Positions 1 to 11,207 are shown, counted from the stretch's first letter. The stretch: 64,000 bases of DNA from Erpobdella octoculata (GCA_963978895.1 OZ022246.1:17436549-17500548); one strand, 5' to 3'. Program-made: numbers and translations. Notes: generated from the sequence alone by a model not told the origin.

Positions 1-139
1 TATCTTCATTAGTATAACACTTAGATCAAAAATTTTTTTGAAAAAATAGTCTTTTGAAAAAATATTTTTTTAAATTTTTTTTTTAGATTTTTTGTGCGAC
101 TGCCTAAATTCAAGGAATGAAAAGTAAGGAAGAGTTAAT
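1..139. other. AT-rich flank, no gene seen
   Basis: Low-complexity A/T runs followed by unique-looking sequence. I see no coding potential. It is the left flank of the first Helitron-like copy, whose first base follows an A at 139. Confidence 0.6.
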
Positions 140-1218
140 CTATATATATAAAAGAACATGTCCTGACTGACTGACTGACTGATAATCAACGCCGAGCTCA
201 AACGCCTCATCCTAGGAACGTGAAATTTGGAACTTATATTACTTTTATTGCGTAAGCATCCACTAAGTAAGGATTTTTGAAAATTTTGCTCCTGAGGGGA
301 AGAAACTGGAAAACAAACTTTTTTCTAAAACAATGTATATCTCGAAAACCAAAAATGAGGAGATTTTGAAATTTGGTATATGGATTCTTCTTGAAAAATA
401 AAAAAATACGAGTTTCACCATTTTTTGAAAATTTGGTTTCCCGGACCCCAAATGTGGGTTGGAAAATTAGGTTATTTGGTTTTTAAAGTAGCTGCTACTC
501 AAAAACTGTGAATGCTACAGGAGTAAAAATTAGTATTTAGTTTCTACTCCAAAAATAATGAAATACGTGTTTTAGCATTTTTTGAAAATTTGGTTTCCAG
601 GACTTCAAATGTGGGGTGGAAAATAGGGCTAATTGTCTTTTATAGTAACTGCTACTCAAAAACAGTAAATACCACAGATGTAAAAATTATTATTTAGTTT
701 CTTTTTTAAAAATAAAGATATACACGTGTTTCACCATTTTTTACAAATTTGGTTTCCCGGACCCCAAATGTGGGTTGGAAAATTAGGTTATTTGGTTTTT
801 AAAGTAGCTTCTACTCAAAAACTGTAAATGTTACAAAAGTAAAAATTAGAATTTAGTTTCTACTCTAAAAATAATGATATACGGGTTTCACAATTTTTTG
901 AAAATTTGGTTTCCAGGACTTCAAATGTGCGGTGGAAAATAGGGTTATTTGGTTTTTAAAGTAACTGCTATTCAACAATTGTAATTGCCACAGATGTAAA
1001 AATTAATACTTAGTATCTACTCAAAAAAAAAGATATACATGTTTCATCATTTTTTGGGTTATTTGGTTTTTAAAGTAGCTGCTACTCAAAAACTGTTAAT
1101 GCTACAGAAGTAAAAATTAGTATTTAGTTTCTACTCCAAAAATAATGAAATACGTGTTTTAGCATTTTTTGAAAATTTGGTTTCCAGGACTTCAAATGTG
1201 GGGTGGAAAATAGGGTTA

Positions 1219-2239
1219 GGTAATCTTTCCCACGGACGGCCCGTGTGGCGGATTAATACATAATTCTCGGCTATAATTAACTATAAACACGATGAAAAGT
1301 AAACACTAGTTTAAAAATTATGATAATTTGTATAAATAATTTATTTAAAATGTTATACAAAATTATTTTAATTAAATAAATAATTTAATTATAATTTAAA
1401 AAATTGTACATAGAAAAAATTTGAGTTTTAAGGAAAAGTGTAAACGAATGAATCGCGTAGCGTGTTATATAACGTTATAACTATTACCATGGCGGTAGGC
1501 GCCTTTATTTAAAATATTAGTAAAATTAGGCGCCGGTATGCGATCTTTTTATTAATTTTATTTTTTACACTATATAGTATATTCAAACTCAGAATTTGTA
1601 CCTTTATTTAAAATATTAGTAAAATTTAAAAAAAATTATATTGAAACTTTTTATGCGACTACCTAGGATAGGGGTAGGGATAGGGTTATGGGTAGGGTTA
1701 GGGGTAGGGTTAGGAGTAGGGTTAGGAGTAGGGTTAGGAGTAGGGTAAGGGGTAGGGTTAAGGGTAGGGTAAGGTTAGGGTTAGGGGTAGAGTTTCATTT
1801 TAATACGGGATTGCAATTTTACAGATTGCAATCACGGCGAACCGCCGGGGCAATAGCAGCGACCTTATATAAAGTGACTATCGGGGTTTACTTCGTTCGT
1901 TGTTTCTCTCGCCTTTTGTTCTTTATCGTTTTACATAGAAAAAGTTTTAAAATTTAAATTTAATTTTTTTTATAACTGAGTTTGTTTTTTAAATAAAATT
2001 TTATTATAAACTAATTTTATTTTTTTTATTCATACGATCATCGTACCTCACCACTCACAACTACGATGTAAGTAGTGCTTGGAAGGGTACTACTTACCGT
2101 TTTCAAAGTCTCTCAAATTACGATAAATATTTTTTTTTTAAATTAAATTTGGTATTAAATTTGTTTTTTTAGGTTATTGTAACAAAATAAAAATAATACG
2201 ACTTTTTTTCGGCACGGGCCGTCCGTAGGAAAGATTACC
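1219..2239. mobile_element. 1.0-kb TIR element with 8-bp target duplication
   Basis: The ends are inverted repeats starting GGTAATCTTTCC and continuing ACGGACGGCCCGTG, about 27 bp with one or two mismatches. Both sides carry the 8-bp duplication TAGGGTTA (1211-1218 and 2240-2247). Removing the element rejoins a unit of the host Helitron repeat. An 8-bp duplication fits hAT, P or KDZ-type transposons; the terminal bases do not settle which. There is no transposase ORF, so it is non-autonomous. Internally it carries a degenerate TTAGGG array. Confidence 0.85.
1659..1795 (+). repeat. Degenerate TTAGGG-type array inside the TIR element
   Basis: A run of GGGTTA/GGGGTA/GGAGTA hexamer variants (TAGGGTTAGGGGTAGGGTTA and similar) covers about 130 bp. 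It resembles telomeric TTAGGG repeats but lies within the boundaries of a TIR element, so it is interstitial. The ORF across it is an arginine/valine/glycine reading of the hexamer. Confidence 0.8.
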
Positions 2240-2386
2240 TAGGGTTATTTGTTTTTTAAAGTAACTGCTACTCAAAAACTGTAAATACCACAAATGTAAA
2301 AATTAGTATTTAGTTTCTATTCTAAAAATAAAGATATACGTGTTTCACCTTTTTTTACAAATTTGGTTTCCAGGACCTTAAATGTA

Positions 2387-2800
2387 CGTGTGTGAAGTTA
2401 GCCTCGAGGCTGGCAATGCTAATTAAAAAAAAAATTGCTTGCCCTGGGGCTGTGCTATACATTGTTGGATGGGGTATAAAAATGAAATCGAATGGTATAT
2501 TTGGATTGTCTTTGGTTCAACAAATAAAAAAGTTATAAGCGAAAAACGACGATTTTCCGCCGAAAATTGCATAAAATCAACATTGGCTCTACTTTGAAAA
2601 AATCGATCTTGTTTTAAACTTCTGCCCTGGGTATATCCGAGACGCTTGTTTTTAGATAATTCAATATCTAATCCAACAATATAACTTTCGCTTCTCAAAG
2701 TTAATAAATAAAAAAGTTATCGAATAAAACGTCGGACCGTATACCAAAGAATTTATTATTAGCATTGCCATTACCAGCCTCGAGGCTAACTTCACACACG
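2387..2800. mobile_element. 414-bp TIR miniature element, possible TA target
   Basis: Inverted ends CGTGTGTGAAGTTAGCCTCG with the following GAGGCTGG and GGCAATGCTAAT match at both termini (the right arm has a short insertion). The ends are flanked by TA on each side, which would fit Tc1/mariner-like insertion, but the right flank does not resume the Helitron repeat, so the target cannot be verified by an empty site. The interior reads AACTTTTTTATTTGTTG-like words common in non-coding repeats; no transposase. Confidence 0.65.
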
Positions 2801-2802
2801 TA

Positions 2803-3128
2803 ACGTTTTGTGCGGCTGCCTATGTTATTGTAATGTAACCAAATATTTGGCTTCCGTGAATATTGTACTGAAAAAAATAGGCAGGTGTCGCTTATATGAA
2901 ACTTTACGGAATAGAAAATAAATGAAACTAAATCTAAACTACTAACCAAAAGATTGGCACTTGTACGCGGACGCAGCAATCGGTCATGGGTAATCCGCGA
3001 ACTGAAAAATGCGAGTGAGCTGCGAATGGGCGAAAGGGTAAACCCATAGATATCTATGGGTAAACCGCTAATTTTTTGCAAAAAGATTTGCAATGCGAAT
3101 TATCATTTATAATTATAATATTAAATTA
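2803..3128. other. Unique-looking AT-rich spacer, no gene supported
   Basis: A reverse-strand ORF (2701-3093) runs across the miniature element boundary and has no recognisable domain; I do not call it. Nothing else seen. Confidence 0.5.
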
Positions 3129-3152
3129 TCTATATATATAAAAGAACATGTC

Positions 3153-3189
<37 letters not shown>

Positions 3190-4479
3190 TGACTGACTGA
3201 CTGACTGACTGACTGACTGACTGACTGACTGACTGACTGACTGACTGACTGATAATCAACGCCGAGCTCAAACGCCTCATCCTAGGAACGTGAAATTTGA
3301 AACTTATATTATTTTTATTGCGTAAGCATCCACTAAGAAAGAATTTTTGAAAATTTTGCTCCTGAGGGGAAGAAACTGAAAAACAAACTTTTTTCTAAAA
3401 CAATGTATATCTCGAAAACCAAAAATGAGGAGATTTTGAAAATTGGTATATGGATTCTTCTTGAAAAATAAAAAGATACGTGTTTCACCATTTTTTGAAA
3501 ATTCGGTTTCCCGGACCTCAAATGTGGGTTGGAAAATTAGGTTATTTGGTTTTTAAAGTATCTGCTGCTCAAAAACTGTTAATGCTACAGGAGTAAAAAT
3601 TAGTATTTAGTTTCTACTCTAAAAATAATGAAATACGTGTTTTAGCATTTTTTGAAAATTTGGTTTCCAGCACTTCAAATGTGGGGTGTAAAATAGGGTT
3701 ATTTGTTTTTTAAAGTAACTGCTACTCAAAAACTGTAAATACCACAGATGTAAAATTAGTATTTAGTTTCTATTCTAAAAATAAAGATATACGTGTTTCA
3801 CCATTTTTTACAAATTTGGTTTCCAGGACTTTAAATGTGGGGTGGACAATAGGATTACTTGGTTTTTAAAGTAGCTGCTACTCAAAAACTGTGAATGCTA
3901 CAAAAGTAAAAATTAGTATTTAGTTTCTACTCTAAAAATAATGATATACGTGTTTCACTATTTTTTTAAAACTTTGGTTTCCATGACTTCAAATGTGGGG
4001 TTAAATTAGGGTTATTTGATTTTAAAATAACTGCTACTCAACAACTGCAAGCATTACAGATGTAAAATTTAGTATTTTGAGGTTTTGTGCCGGTTAAAAG
4101 TAGCCGAGTCCAGTTTATCACCGGTCGGGCCAAGCCGTTATTTTAGGGTCTTCTTACGGGCCAGGCTAAACCTTAAATCAGGGTGGTACGGGCCGAGGTT
4201 TTTCACTAAGCATTTAGACATTTTATTGATTTTAGGGTCTTCAGACGGGCCGGCCAAACCTGAAGTCAAGGTGGGACGGGCCGAAGTTTTTCGTCAAGTA
4301 TATAGAATTTCTAGGCCTGTAAAAACGAGCCGGGCCCAAATTAGACGGGCCGTGCCGGGCCAGGAATTTTGGTTTTGAAACGGGCTGGGCCAAGTTGTCG
4401 ACGGGCCGAGCCGACACCTATGGATGCACGGTTCAAATTTTTTAATTTCATGCGAGCGAAGCCGCTACGGCACTGCTAG
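3129..4479 (+). mobile_element. Helitron-like element, family H-CTGA, copy 2 (full length)
   Basis: This is the best reference copy: A|TC at the 5' end (3128/3129) and CTAG|T at the 3' end (4479/4480). Order: TCTATATATATAAAAG, an expanded CTGA microsatellite, the AACGCCGAGCTCAAACGCC segment, four to five tandem units of about 155 bp, then from about 4081 a segment rich in ACGGGCCG words, and the terminal ATGCGAGCGAAGCCGCTACG...CTGCTAG. A small AGCG/CGCT stem lies about 16 bp before the end, where Helitrons carry a hairpin. No coding region; it would depend on an autonomous partner not present here. Confidence 0.85.
3153..3252 (+). repeat. (CTGA)n microsatellite expansion
   Basis: About 24 tandem CTGA units with one CAGA interruption near the start. 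Other family copies carry only about four to nine units at the same place, so this is length variation within a transposon family. Confidence 0.95.
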
Positions 4480-4753
4480 TAATTCAGAAATGAATTTTTT
4501 CGTCGGAGTAGATTAAATAAATAATTAAATTATTAATAAGAAATAATAATTATACTTTTTCAATTTAAATGTCTTAAAAAAGACTCTAGCAGCGCCGTGG
4601 TGTCATGGCCTTTCGGTTCGTGAGCGAAAATAAATTTGATTTGTTTTATTGTTTCACGTGGAAACTGAGTTTCTTTTCTTTTCTTCTGTATTCCCTTCTC
4701 TAAACCTTTCTTTCTCTAATAATGTTTTCTAGGGATTTCTTATTAAGCCTCTC
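4480..4753. other. AT-rich spacer, no gene seen
   Basis: A/T runs and a short GC-richer patch near 4590-4630 (GCGCCGTGGTGTCATGGCC). No ORF or element end recognised. It separates Helitron copy 2 from the left end of the P-like element. Confidence 0.5.
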
Positions 4754-5300
4754 CATGGACTCCTAGATAGATAGCACCTGGACTATTAGCGAGATCTTGG
4801 ACCATCCATACTAAGGCCATGCTATTAAGCATTAAGCATATAGCTGTTATAATTATACAAGACCTAGGATGGCTTTAGCGACTAGGGAAATTGAATCAAC
4901 AAAATATAACTCTTATTTATTTTAGAATTATAAAAAAATTTAAATTTAGTAAAAAAAAATCAACAACCAGAAAATATCAATTTATTACAGAATTCTCTTC
5001 ACTTCAGTAAAAATCAATAATCAAAAAATATCAATTAATTATTGATTACAGAATTCTTTTCACTTCAGAAACAATCAATAACCAAAATATATCAATTACA
5101 CAATCAAAAAATCGATGAACAAGCAATTCTTTGAGTTTATGACCATTCATACAAAGTTGTCCTCAACAAGAAGCTGGCCATCACGTCACACGGTCCAAGA
5201 TTTTCTTAATGTTTAGTGAGCTTGAAATGATCAACAAAATATAATTATTATTTATTTCTGAATTATATTCACTTATATAAAAATCAATAACCAAAAAATA

Positions 5301-6110
5301 TCAACTACCTTTACTTGTCAGCTTGCAAATTTTTCTTTTTCTAACAGACTGAGTTGTTTGTTGGTTTGCTTTTGTGGTCATGTCTTTGACCAGATATTTG
5401 GCCAGACAATTGAAAAATCGGCGAACTAGCAATTCCTTGAGATTATGATCATTCGTACAGAAGTTATCCTCAAAAAGAAGCTGGCCATCACATGTCACAC
5501 GGTCCATGATTTTCACGAATAAAGAGCGATGACTGACTGAACTTAAGAATTTAACATTCAAATCTAATGACATCTTTATTTCTTCATAAACTCTCCAACA
5601 GTTTACAGCCGTCATAAAAGTAAATTCACTTGGTCGAACCAAACCTCCACTATTAATATTATCCATAAATGCTGCAGCAGAGTAGTCCAAAGCTTCATCG
5701 ATTGCTAATGGTTCCAACACCTCCGGATTAATAAGGATTTCTTTGCAGTTGTCACATTTAGTGGATTTGATTGCAGATCGGGCAATAGCTCCAGCAACAT
5801 AAAATATAATGTTAGCATCATTTGATGATGGCCATTGCTGTTGAAGAAGTCTTTCAGAAATAAAGTCAGCAGTGATGTCATCAGCTGACTGTGTAACAGA
5901 TTCAAATTTTATTGCATGGAGAGAAAAACCTGAAAATTTCAATAGCAACACAGCTCTAATTTTCCTTTCGCTCTCAAGTCGGTCCAAAAGATAAGCGGAA
6001 CATTCTTTTAGAGCCATGCATGTCTGCCGCAATGCAAGGAATGTTTCTCGTGTCAATCCTCTATTTTTTTTACCCTTCCCAGGATTGAAGAAAATTTGCA
6101 AACTCAACAA
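5301..6110 (-). pseudogene. P-element/THAP9-like transposase, C-terminal part
   Basis: A 269-residue reading frame on the minus strand covering the C-terminal part of a P/THAP9-type transposase. In order: a short N-terminal stretch, then ALKECSAYLLDRLESERKIR, a region rich in D and E, a CDNC motif near the middle, and a basic tail (RKRKICKLTSKGS). In copy B the segment between LLDRL and ESERKIR contains the conserved SDAIESRLGW...NYYISMRQV block typical of this family; copy A lacks it by a 114-bp in-frame deletion. Family role: cut-and-paste transposase acting in the nucleus. Copy A cannot encode an intact enzyme because the THAP domain is missing and X and Y interrupt the gene. Assignment to the P superfamily is firm from the joint evidence of copies A and B. 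Confidence 0.8.
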
Positions 6111-6329
6111 GAAAATCCAGTTTCCAGTCCTGCGAAGACCGAATAGGATCCATCGTTATGTCTCACTTGTGCTTTCTTTTCATTTGCGACTTGACATTCA
6201 TAACATTCCAAAGTTTGATAACAAGTGTTATAAAACTTGCTGTTTCATTCCATGCAGTTTTGCCTTCATGAGATGCATAGAAATTTAAGGCATCACGAGT
6301 CGATTCGCAGAACAAAGCTGTTGCCAGTT

Positions 6330-7355
6330 TCACTGATGTTTCTCGATGCTTTTTGGCTGAAGAACAGATGGATTTAGTTTATGAGCTTTCTTGAGGGACA
6401 TTGAAGCTTCAAGATGAAATAGGTCTAAAATATGTTGAAAATTTGCTGTACATCCTTCCAGTAAGTTCATTGGGGGACATTCAAAAATTTTACGCGATTG
6501 AAAGTTATTGTAAACATTTTTTATGTCGTGTACTGGATCAAAGATTAAAAATATTGGTTGATTGGTAACAGAATCAATAACATGTTTTTTCAGACTTCCT
6601 CCACAAAGGCCATCAATGAAAAAAATTTCTGTTCGTCGTGGCATTATCGACAGAGATGGCAATGACATTAAGCGAGACTTGTCGCAGCAGACTGATGACT
6701 TCTTTATAACAATCGAATTGCTTTGCTGCCGTCAGTTTTGCCATCGGATACATGGCAACTATGTCTTTGTATTTTCCAACTAATGACTTTACCACGAAGC
6801 ACAGTAGAGTTGAGGCAACTGAACCGTCATCAGTTAAACCTTGAACTTCTCCACCAGCATCTTCAATTCGCTTGGCAATATATATTTCATCGATTATCAG
6901 CAGCACTGTTCTTTCATATTCATTTAGTTTCGATACTCGCATTTTCAGATACGCTGAGTTGTCTAATCCAGTATTAGTGTTCAGTCGCTTGGTGACCTTC
7001 TTTAACGTACTTGTAGATGGGATGCTAAGAATATTTCCATCATGTAAAACTCCATATGCTGCAGAACTGGTAGAATGGATCATATATGCTGTAATGGTGA
7101 GTATGTTCAATGAAACTTGCCTCTTGTGAGAAGTTTAAGCTGTTCGATTGAAAAGCTAATCTTCCTATGTTCATCTTCTTCACTGTCTTCGAGAATATCC
7201 AGAGCATCTTCAAGTGATTTTATGGCCATGCCAATGTATAGCTTTAATGAGCCTGATTGAGGATCATCACCCAACGATTTAATCCGAGCCATCATGTTGA
7301 GAAGTTGTGACATACACTGAATTGGACCGTTGCAGATAGCTGCAAAGTGTGACAA
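6330..7355 (-). pseudogene. P-element-like transposase, catalytic core region in broken frames
   Basis: Three overlapping or adjacent minus-strand frames (7107-7355, 6613-7110, 6330-6668) carry the central part of the transposase. Readable blocks: MSHFAAICNGPIQCMSQLLN; then LPSTS-type LSIPSTSTLKKVTKRLN; VLLIIDEIYIAKRIED, whose D is a good candidate first catalytic aspartate; VIAISVDNATTNRNFF with a second aspartate; and FDPVHDIKNVYNNF, a typical P-family motif after the insertion domain. Frame changes occur near 7105 and 6640. Copy B lacks this entire core (an internal deletion equivalent to copy A 6017-7138). The N-terminal continuation lies beyond X and Y at 24046-24225. Confidence 0.8.
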
Positions 7356-8396
7356 AGGAACGGCTTTTCTGTTTGTAGATGCAGTGACAACTTTGTCCCT
7401 TCTGATTGAAATGCAGGATCTTATTGCAGGAATATAGTCCAGGAGAATTAAAAATTTTCCTTGTTGTACCTAGACAAAATTTGCAGCAAGCTGATTTTTG
7501 GATATTTTGTTTGTAATACGTTTATGATTCTTCCTGCAAAAATCGGTTGAAATCGTCGTTTCGGAAATTGGTTTTTTGACGCTTTTTTGAAAGAGATTTA
7601 CCGTAGTGAGCGATAAGTTAGTATTTTCGTAAATTGCCGTCAAGCATCGAATTTCTAAGTTAGGATTTTGTAAAATATCTATTTTTTGGAGTTTTTATTG
7701 TTCTTTTTCGAAATGGGTGAACTAAATGAAATGGTATGTTTAATTTGTCGAACTGAATTCCGTTCCGACAACGTCTGTGATACAGTCAAGATGGTTACAC
7801 TAGGTGTTAAAGGTATTGAAACGTTATGTCAATTCAGCGTTTTACGCGGTGATGAACAGTTAACAGAGTATCTGTTAAAATTTAACAGTTAAATAAACCA
7901 GATGTAGCTAATGTTCATGATCATTGCCGGAGAGACTACACTAACAAAAGAAGTTTTGATCAATTGCAACGAAAGAATGAGCAGCATGCAGAAGGTGTTG
8001 GTGTTGATCAAGAAAATTTTAAGTGTAAATTATTACGATCGTCTGTCGACACTTTCAATTGGAAGCAACATTGTTTTTTGTGTGGAAAAATAGTTTTTCG
8101 AGAAAGTAGAAAACATTTAAAAGAAGAATCAAGTACTGTGATGACATTGAAATTCAGAGAAACTATAATTGAAACTTGCCACAAAAGAAATGATGCATGG
8201 AGTGTAGAAGTTCTTGGTAGGTTAAATTCATGCAATGGCTTACCAGCTGAAGAAGCTCGTTACCACAGAGTGTGTCTTTCTGTGTTCCTAAAATGTAGAT
8301 CATCACATGTCGGAGATAATACCGCTGGCCGAAACCATCCAGGTCGACATCCAGATAACAACATGTTAATTACTTTTGAAAAACTGTGTGACTGGT

Positions 8397-8633
8397 TGTA
8401 ATGTTTTTAGACTATGATATAATCTACACAAAGCAACAGATGACTTTATTAACCGATATACGAACGAATACGAATATAAGAATCAGAACATGAATGCGAA
8501 TATGAATATCAATAGTAATAGTCCTTACAGGCAAGCTTCGACGCTTCCTTTTATAGCCTGTTCTCACTCTGCATCCATACAACAATGACCGGAGTCCATG
8601 CATGCATCATACATCATACACTACGACATTACA
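8397..8633 (-). repeat. LTR of gypsy 1 (3' LTR)
   Basis: 237 bp, plus-strand reading TGTAATGTTTTTAG...CGACATTACA with TG/CA ends. Its partner is at 11338-11574 with the same length. Confidence 0.95.
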
Positions 8634-8697
8634 TCCCTCCCCTTCTTGGAGAACAAAACATCTGCACTAAAACGGAACAAAAATAAAATAGCAAAAG

Positions 8698-8954
8698 TTA
8701 GTTCAAAACAAAATCCGCAAATCGGGCAGGCAGTCTGTGTTCACGCTTGGAGTGTCTCGCACTGTTTTGAACTGGCTGTAGGCTGGGCTGGTCTTCTACA
8801 ACAGCTTGCGGTATGATAGTGTCGCTAGGTGCGATATCCTCTTCCACCAGGTCTTCAGATAGCTCCTTAGTCTGTGCACAGTTCGATAATCGCTTATCCA
8901 GATGCTTGAAGAATGACGAGTTGCGGGTAACTGATTGTCTGTCAGTGTTGCGTT
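8698..8954 (-). pseudogene. Gypsy 1 integrase C-terminal tail
   Basis: The minus-strand frame ends RQSVTRNSSFFKHL...HRLPARFADFVLN. VTRNSSFFK followed much later by a LPARFADFVL terminus is typical of the C-terminal tail of mag-type gypsy polyproteins. It is fused in frame to the upstream coiled-coil segment. No HHCC or DDE integrase motifs precede it. Confidence 0.7.
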
Positions 8955-9676
8955 CCGCAGTGATCATGGAATGATTTTTCGACGTGACTGTCAACCTTTC
9001 TGTTGTTTTTTTGTGATTTTCATTTAATGTTAGATATTTATTTTCTAATTTCTCGTATATGGCTTCGAACAAATCCAGTTGGTGTTGAATGTTTTTGTTT
9101 TCCTCCCACGATTGTTGGAGGTCGTAATTGGAATGTTCGTTCATATCTTTGTACATATTGATGAGCTTATTCTTTTCATTGATTTCTCTTTGAAAGTTTT
9201 TAGTTCTGATTTCGAGTTTGCATTCCAAACTTTTTTTTTCCTGAAGTTCCAAGAACGAATCGCCCTTTGTTTCGTTATTTTCATTTTATAATGCCAAACT
9301 GAATCGTGCCTTTGACTCCAGCGTGTCATCGCTTTTGTCTTCTTTAACTTCTCGAACCGCATCATCATCTTTTTCATTGTCGTGCGAAATTGTCGTAGAT
9401 GTTGTTGATCGAGAATTTATGTTATCATCTTTGCTGGTTTTTTGCTCTGGAGTTGGTTTTTAGTTTCATCAAGTTGTTGCTGTAATTTGTTATTTTTGTC
9501 TTCATATTGTAAAAACAAGGCGTACAGTTTTTTTATGTTAACAGATTCGTTTTCAACGTGAGTTTTTGCAATTCGTAACTGTTGCAAAGCTTCATCTCTT
9601 TCTTTCTTGAGTTTTTCTATTATAACATCTTTTTCATCTGAAATTTTATTTTTTCCTTCATCATCTGAATCTGGTT
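8955..9676 (-). pseudogene. Captured coiled-coil coding segment inside gypsy 1
   Basis: About 720 bp between the RT-start motif EGATPW and the integrase tail. The frame is highly charged with heptad-like spacing: DEKDVIIEKLKKERDEALQQ, NKLQQQLDETKNQLQSKK, an acidic serine/threonine-rich linker, then KNFQREINEKNKLINMYKDM and IQHQLDLFEAIYEKLENKY. The first third is fused in frame to gag-protease (stop at 9417). A shift in an A-run near 9430 and a TAA near 9286 break the rest. No retroviral-type pol domain fits this. The likeliest origin is a cellular mRNA joined by template switching during reverse transcription; no intron is visible. I do not recognise the donor protein. Confidence 0.7.
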
Positions 9677-11207
9677 TCCACGGAGTAGCTCCTTCGGTCC
9701 TTTCAATGATGTCAAGTTCTTCGTCGTGCTTGAGCTGATCCTCTAGCTGTTGACGAACATGGAATGGTACACGACGATGAGGCTGTGCGACTGGTTGTAC
9801 GGTGTCGTCGATGTTCAGTTTGACTTGAAAGTCTTTCAGTTTACCAACACCACCGAATAGATCAGCGTATTCTGTCACGAGCTTTTGGACAATTTGATCG
9901 CTAGGTGTCGTACGTTCACTGATCGGTTTTACGACATGGAGTAGATGTAACGCTTGAGATGCCTCCCAGCTTAGCAGAGACCCTTCATTGCCATTGATTA
10001 CGTAGAACAGCGTATCGTACGATCGGTCCTTGTACCGAACATTAGCACCAAATGTTCCTAATACCTTGAGGGGATTTTGCGCACAGTAGGCAAACACTTG
10101 TTTATTGTTTACAAGTAATTGCGGCGTAGGTTTAATCCTGCTAAAATCGCGCTGGCTCATTACGCTTACACTTGCCCCTGAGTCTGCGATGACTTCAATG
10201 ACGGTGTCGTTTATATTAACTTGAAAATGTGGTAAACTATTTCTGACACTTAGTCGATTCGAATAAACATTCAGAGCATAAACATGCCGATCCTGTTCAG
10301 GCGAATGTTTACAGATGTCCGATGAATGTTTACAGATGTTTACGTCGGCATCGACGTGACGAATGCGATGATGGTTGTTATATCGTGTGTTCGGCGGTCT
10401 ACTTTGTGATCCACGATGCAATCTGTGTTGTGAGTCGTTGTTGCCGTGTCGTGATGTGCCATCTTTTGAGCGACATTGTGACGCAAAATGATGCAATTTC
10501 TGGCATGAATTGCAAGATTTACCATGCGCCGGACACGATGCTTTTCCACTTTGGTGTGGCCATGGACCACCACAATTCCGACACCTCACGTCGTCTGTTT
10601 TATTCTTTGAGTTGTTCGCATGGTTCAGTTTTTGTTTTAAATCGATTTTGTTCACCTGCTGCTCGTTCTCAATGTGTTTTGCATACATGTCGGACAGCTC
10701 CAAACTTCGACCGATGTCTAGCAGTTTTGCAAGAGTCATATCTGGTTCGCACAAAGCTTTGCGGCGTAACGTGTTTGACGAACAACTTTGAATAATTTGG
10801 GTTTTGATCTCGCGATCGACGTTTTCAAAAGCACATGTTGTTGAGAGCTGTTTGAGACGCGTGTAGTAAACTGGTAGTGATTCGCCAGTGAGCTGCTTTG
10901 ATTGACGAAACGTGTATATCTGAAACTCTGTGTTCTGCCTTGGTGTAAAATACCTGTTGAGAGCTGTGACGGCTTTTTCAAAGTGACTCTCTCCATCGGC
11001 GGCTTCGGCGTCTGGCAGAGTATCAAAAATTTCGTTGATTTCCTCCCCGGCGTAGTGGAGCAGAAGAGCTTTTTGTCTTCTATCGTCGACGATGTTGACG
11101 GCTACTAGCAGGTTGCGAAATCTAGAAATCCACTTCGTCCATCGAATTCCTGCAGATTCTTCCGAACTGACAGCGAATGATGGAAACGATGGTAAAGCTG
11201 CAGACAT
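9417..11207 (-). CDS. Gypsy 1 Gag-protease fused to start of RT and coiled coil (596 aa)
   Basis: An open frame of 596 residues starting MSAALPSFPSFAV. Residues about 20-190 form a Gag capsid-like region (WTKWISRFRNLLVAV, FRQSKQLTGESLPVYY). A mag-type double zinc knuckle follows near 209-245 (CRNCGGPWPH...CPAHGKSCNSCQKLHHF). The aspartic protease active site DSGASVSVMS lies near residue 342. The RT linker runs to HRRVPFHVRQQLEDQL and EGATPW, where the wild-type RT would begin; from there the frame enters the coiled-coil segment and stops at 9417. The frame is intact through gag and protease, so a Gag-PR-coil protein could be made. It acts, by family knowledge, in cytoplasmic particles. Confidence 0.85.
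   Translation of the reverse strand: MSAALPSFPSFAVSSEESAGIRWTKWISRFRNLLVAVNIVDDRRQKALLLHYAGEEINEIFDTLPDAEAADGESHFEKAVTALNRYFTPRQNTEFQIYTFRQSKQLTGESLPVYYTRLKQLSTTCAFENVDREIKTQIIQSCSSNTLRRKALCEPDMTLAKLLDIGRSLELSDMYAKHIENEQQVNKIDLKQKLNHANNSKNKTDDVRCRNCGGPWPHQSGKASCPAHGKSCNSCQKLHHFASQCRSKDGTSRHGNNDSQHRLHRGSQSRPPNTRYNNHHRIRHVDADVNICKHSSDICKHSPEQDRHVYALNVYSNRLSVRNSLPHFQVNINDTVIEVIADSGASVSVMSQRDFSRIKPTPQLLVNNKQVFAYCAQNPLKVLGTFGANVRYKDRSYDTLFYVINGNEGSLLSWEASQALHLLHVVKPISERTTPSDQIVQKLVTEYADLFGGVGKLKDFQVKLNIDDTVQPVAQPHRRVPFHVRQQLEDQLKHDEELDIIERTEGATPWKPDSDDEGKNKISDEKDVIIEKLKKERDEALQQLRIAKTHVENESVNIKKLYALFLQYEDKNNKLQQQLDETKNQLQSKKPAKMIT

Larger units (their letters stand above)
140..2384 (+). mobile_element. 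Helitron-like non-autonomous element, family H-CTGA, copy 1 (interrupted, 3' truncated)
   Basis: The element begins TCTATATATATAAAAG directly after an A, followed by CTGA tetranucleotides and a conserved segment (AACGCCGAGCTCAAACGCC). The body is a tandem array of units of about 155-160 bp, each with words like TTTAAAGTAGCTGCTACTC and GGTTTCCAGGAC; units begin near 472, 629, 787, 946 and 1059. A 1.0-kb TIR element splits the array at 1219-2239. The array stops near 2384 at a second inserted element and does not resume, so the GGGCC-rich 3' part is missing. No Rep/helicase ORF is present. Family knowledge: Helitrons start TC, end CTRR and insert between A and T; other copies here show CTAG|T ends. 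The small reverse-strand ORF at 263-451 recurs in most copies but looks like a by-product of the repeat. Confidence 0.75.

Noticed and set aside
263..451. Recurring ORF MGSGKPNFQKM... and its copies
   Set aside because: Conserved only because the Helitron repeat is; no domain, and it varies with repeat decay.
1659..1795. A chromosome end (telomere)
   Set aside because: The repeat is short, degenerate and enclosed by a TIR element with TSD.
1688..1957. Arg/Val/Gly-rich ORF
   Set aside because: It reads the degenerate TTAGGG array inside a TIR element.
4085..4378. 97-residue ORF in the GGGCCG-rich Helitron tail
   Set aside because: Frame not kept in the other copies at 31750 and 61100.
10322..10795. 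Plus-strand ORF opposite gypsy 1 gag
   Set aside because: Shadow of the minus-strand Gag-protease frame.
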